The notes under the pieces: model-generated
The model's database searches: none
Told to the model about the DNA's origin: nothing
Seen by the model: only the letters and a program-made list of their open reading frames with translations
Shown here: positions 60,812 to 64,000 of the stretch, piece after piece
Layout: every line of letters starts with the position of its first letter
Position numbering within the stretch: position 1 is the first letter of the stretch
Source: Neckera pumila
Lineage: Eukaryota > Streptophyta > Bryopsida > Hypnales > Neckeraceae
Assembly: GCA_963969595.1 (NCBI GenBank)
Contig: OZ018409.1
Coordinates: forward strand, 44,839,282 to 44,903,281
Reading direction: 5' to 3'
DNA length: 64,000 nucleotides
Position numbers and translations under genes: made by a program

Positions 60812-62146
60812 TTAACCCCTAAAGGTCAGAGACTATGTTTTCACCAAAACTGCTCCAAAACTGCCATTTCAAGTACCAAATTTTAGAAAAAAACATTTTG
60901 GACAAATGTAACCATAAGATCTTGTAGTACACTAGTTTTAGAAGTTGTGGAAAAAATTCATAAATTTCCATGGTTTGGATTGCAAGATAATAGCATTTAA
61001 GCTCACAAAAATCCTTTTTTTGTCCCTACAAAAATCCGGGCAGCTGCACTTCACAAGGTCACATTTGTGTGAATTTTTTTCCAAAATGGTGGTTACTCTT
61101 TGGATTTATTCTTCAAAACAAGTTGGCTACATGCTTGAAAAACTTCAAATCATTCGGAATTGCACAACATATAGGAAACATATAGTAAATAAAAAGAAGT
61201 AGAGAATGATTTAAAATACAAAATTGTTAAGAATTTAGATATGGAATTGAAACATGCTGATTCCAATGGTTATAATGTTGTAATTAATAACCTATACCTA
61301 TTGTTTTTATTTATTTTCAAAAATATTGAAAATTGAGTTAAATAAAGGACTTCAAAGTTTATTTTAGAGTAGAGATTCCATAACTACCCTCAAACCAAGA
61401 ATCCTCACAACTTTCTTCTCATTAATCAAAATGGAATGACTCAAAGCTTTCTGCGTGTATATAAATCTAAAGAACCAATTTCAAATTTTTATTTTTTAGA
61501 AAAGTGATTTTTAAAGAGTTTTTTTGAGCTGCCTAGGCTGCCCTCCAAACCAATGAAAATTACATATCAGGCATTAATAACTTCTTAACCCTTTAAGGAC
61601 CGTCACTGGTTTTGGGGGTGGGCAATGCGTTTTGTGGTTGAAGCAAAAAACAATGTCTATCAAATATTTGATTGTATTGATGGATGCAAGATGAATGGTT
61701 TACTATGGCAGTGAATTTTGTGGCAAAAAATGACGTAATCTGCTTTATTATGATGCATCTCTGTTTTCAAATGTTATATTCTAGCTAGAAAACCATCACT
61801 AATTTCAACCTTGAGCCCACATAGGGGCTCAGATTGGCCCGATTTTTGTTCCTATGGATGGAGTTAGAAATTCCGTACATCCTTCTCCTTTGGCTCGTCT
61901 CTCAATTCACAACTAATCTGAGGTTATAAATGAAAATGTCGCAATTTTGACCCAAAACTGGTCAACCGATCCTTAAAGGGTTAACCATGTAGTCAAAAGC
62001 TATGAAAATTGTTGGGCCTTAAAGATACTCCTCAGGCACATCATGTACAAAAATTTCCAAGAAAAAAAATAAAAACTTTGTTCATAGTGAGCTGCCAAAA
62101 ATTGCTATGTTGTCAAAAAAATGATTTTTGGTCCTTTAGGGATTAA
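60812..62146. mobile_element. Family B element (B5) carrying a nested family C element
   Basis: The element 60816-62142 lies between TTAA copies. It begins CCCCTAAAGGTCAGAGAC and ends TTGGTCCTTTAGGGA. It is 1327 bp; removing the nested element plus one TTAA leaves 930 bp, the usual family B length. Confidence 0.8.
61584..61984. mobile_element. TTAA-flanked element, family C, nested in B5
   Basis: The element 61588-61980 (393 bp) lies between TTAA copies. Its inverted ends are CCCTTTAAGGACCG and CGATCCTTAAAGGG, with an ACTGGTTTTGGG/CCCAAAACTGGT pair just inside. It is inserted at a TTAA of the host B element. Confidence 0.82.
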
Positions 62147-62267
62147 AAAAAACATTTTTCCTATGACAAATTTGAGCACTATCTTTGATTGTGGAGGGTT
62201 GATGTATGCAATTCCTTGCCCATTGTGTAGTCACTGCTCATCTTCTCATACCACATAAGAAATTCAA

Positions 62268-62805
62268 CCCCTAAGCGCCTCATGGGACCAAATGTGTCCT
62301 CACATAGTCTAGAAGTCCAACTCAAATTGTTGTAATTTTTGCATGTAAATGTCCAAATTCAACAAAACTTGTTGTTGCAAAGTCCAATATTGCTTTTTCT
62401 TTTATAGAAGTTAATGGATTTTTTCTTTAATTATTAAAGAAGCAAGTATTTGCATAAAAGAAGCTTGATGGTTAAATCCTATTTGAAGCTTGAACATGAT
62501 TTTTGTAGCCATTGTGTACAATTAAATATATGAAATTTCATCAAATTTAGTGTATGCATTGCTTTCAAATCTTAAAAATTCAAAATATTCAACATTTTAC
62601 TATTATTGCATGCACTTTCAATGAATGAATGATTCTAGCCACTAAACATGTGTGTTCAAGATGATTTCATCCCAAATGCTAGGCAAAATTTTATTTTATT
62701 TCAGGAGATATTAACGAGAAAATCTTTTCATAAATCATGATGTCCAAATTGTGCATAAGACATTCACCTCATTTTTAGCAAAGAACTTGAACACTTGAAG
62801 GTTAA
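62268..62805. mobile_element. Possible further TTAA element, decayed
   Basis: CAACCCCTAAGCGCCTCATGG at 62268 looks like a family left end. A TTAA after ACTTGAAGG (62802-62805) could be the right end. The terminal match is weak. Confidence 0.25.
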
Positions 62806-63746
62806 ATGTAGCAATATCCTTCATTACTAAAATTCATAGAGCACAATGCATTACAAAAAATTTCAGGCTACGGGAGAGCTGCTAGGATGTATAAAAATGT
62901 GCATTAAGAGGAAATCAACCAAAAAAGCCATCAGGGAATCTATAATGTGAGCAGTCAATTGGTGTGTCCCGTCGGATTTCCGATTAAAAAATGTTTTTTT
63001 TAAATATTGAAAAAATATATATTTTTAATTAAAAAATTAAAAAAATTAAAAAATTCATTGTATGTGCACATTTGCAAGAACCATAATAGCCCTTCTTTAG
63101 GGCCCATAGTTTCTACAATGTCACAAAACACTTGATTTCCATTGTGCTTACCCTCTAAAAAAATGAAAGAGCAAAATAAAAAAAAATCCTTAGTATTCCT
63201 TCTGTTTTTGGAAAAGACTCGTTTTTTCTTTGTAAAATCATAAAAAAAATTCCAGAAACAAAGATTAGTAAAACTAATAAGCCTATTACTAGCTTGATTT
63301 GCAATTTGAATATTTTGGAGCCAACTCCAAGAGGGGCACATATTTTCAGAGGTGGGCACTTGTTTCACAAATCAAACCCAAATGGAATAATAATCTTTTG
63401 ATTATAATTGTAATTTATGTGAATCTCTGAAATGGTTGCCCTAGAATTACAAAATCACACAGAGTATAGAACCATGAACATCCCATAACCGTCTTCCTAT
63501 ATATTTAATTTCATGACATCTATGCACTCACCAATAAAGGATTGACATGTTATTCCTTGTTGGCAATAATGCACTGATTTTGTCAAAAACATGTACAAAT
63601 TTCAAGGTTGGGCAGTGAATGGAATTGGGACCAAAAGTAGGATGACGACATTGGGTAGTGAATGGAACTGGGCTGGTCTACTCTAAGATGGGCACCTCCA
63701 AATGTGCCATTGACCTTAAACCGCCATGTACACTCTGTGCACATCT
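62806..63746. other. AT-rich intergenic, nothing recognised
   Basis: A 122-residue minus-strand reading (63368-63000) has a Phe/Lys-rich composition and no family match. Confidence 0.4.
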
Positions 63747-64000
63747 TTAACCCCTAAAAGACCGGCATGCATTTTTTGGTTATATAGAAATTTTAGGTAG
63801 GTACGTCTAACTAGAGATTTCCATCTTTTAGGTTGAAACTTTAACAGAAGGTGGGCAAAAGGAACATCTTTCATATGCACTAAATTTCATGACATTTGGA
63901 TATGTGAGTCAAAAGTTATGGCCTAGTATGTTACTTTTTTTCGTAACTAGGCAGTCCGGGCAGATAAAAAAAAGTCATTTTTTTCAAAAACACTAATTTG
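63747..64000. mobile_element. Family B element (B8, reversed), cut by the window end
   Basis: TTAA (63747-63750) is followed by CCCCTAAAAGACCGGCATGC and the family B interior seen in B3/B4 (GTAGGTACGT, AACAGAAGGTGGG, GTAACTAGGCAGTC). The other end is outside the window. Confidence 0.75.

Noticed and set aside
63000..63368. 122-residue minus-strand reading
   Set aside because: Phe/Lys/Asn-biased composition expected from AT-rich DNA; no motif.

Overview
The window reads as nuclear DNA of a land plant. Genes are few, have GT-AG introns and GC-richer exons, and sit in very AT-rich intergenic DNA full of small transposons. Five gene loci can be supported: an Em-type LEA protein (minus strand, 2344-3100), a decayed second copy of it (20851-21665), a LysM-M23 peptidase gene of at least 11 exons (minus strand, 24223-28441), a truncated F-box gene (35864-36223), a GPI-anchored beta-1,3-glucanase (42443-44899) and a SUMO-like gene (55098-55547). 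The M23 peptidase suggests a lineage that keeps plastid peptidoglycan (bryophyte, lycophyte, fern or similar). That is an inference, and I cannot name the species.

Layout. 0-5 kb: Em gene, flanked by a decayed copy of its own upstream region. 3.6-20 kb: transposon-rich DNA with TTAA-flanked elements, an AGTCAT-motif array, a pyrimidine-rich minisatellite and a nested 3.5 kb transposon complex. 20-23 kb: a 0.8 kb fold-back element beside the Em pseudogene, which itself carries a Stowaway-like MITE and a LINE/SINE tail. 24-30 kb: the LysM-M23 gene and its unresolved 5' region. 30-41 kb: transposons and the F-box fragment, whose end lies inside a Mutator-like MITE. 41-45.4 kb: the glucanase gene with a long repeat-bearing leader. 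45-64 kb: almost entirely transposon relics, apart from the SUMO-like gene.

The strongest unusual signals are two. First, about twenty elements of at least six families are flanked by TTAA and have ends like CCCCTAAAG...CTTTAGGGG, which is the piggyBac signature. One long copy contains what looks like a broken piggyBac transposase with a C-terminal zinc ribbon. Two nested insertions show the TTAA target duplication directly. Second, the LysM-M23 gene can be assembled through 11 exons with every splice phase consistent and every catalytic residue present.

The genes do not form a pathway. The glucanase acts on callose at the cell surface, the M23 protein is predicted to act on peptidoglycan (plastid envelope wall or bacterial), and Em is a seed/spore desiccation protein.
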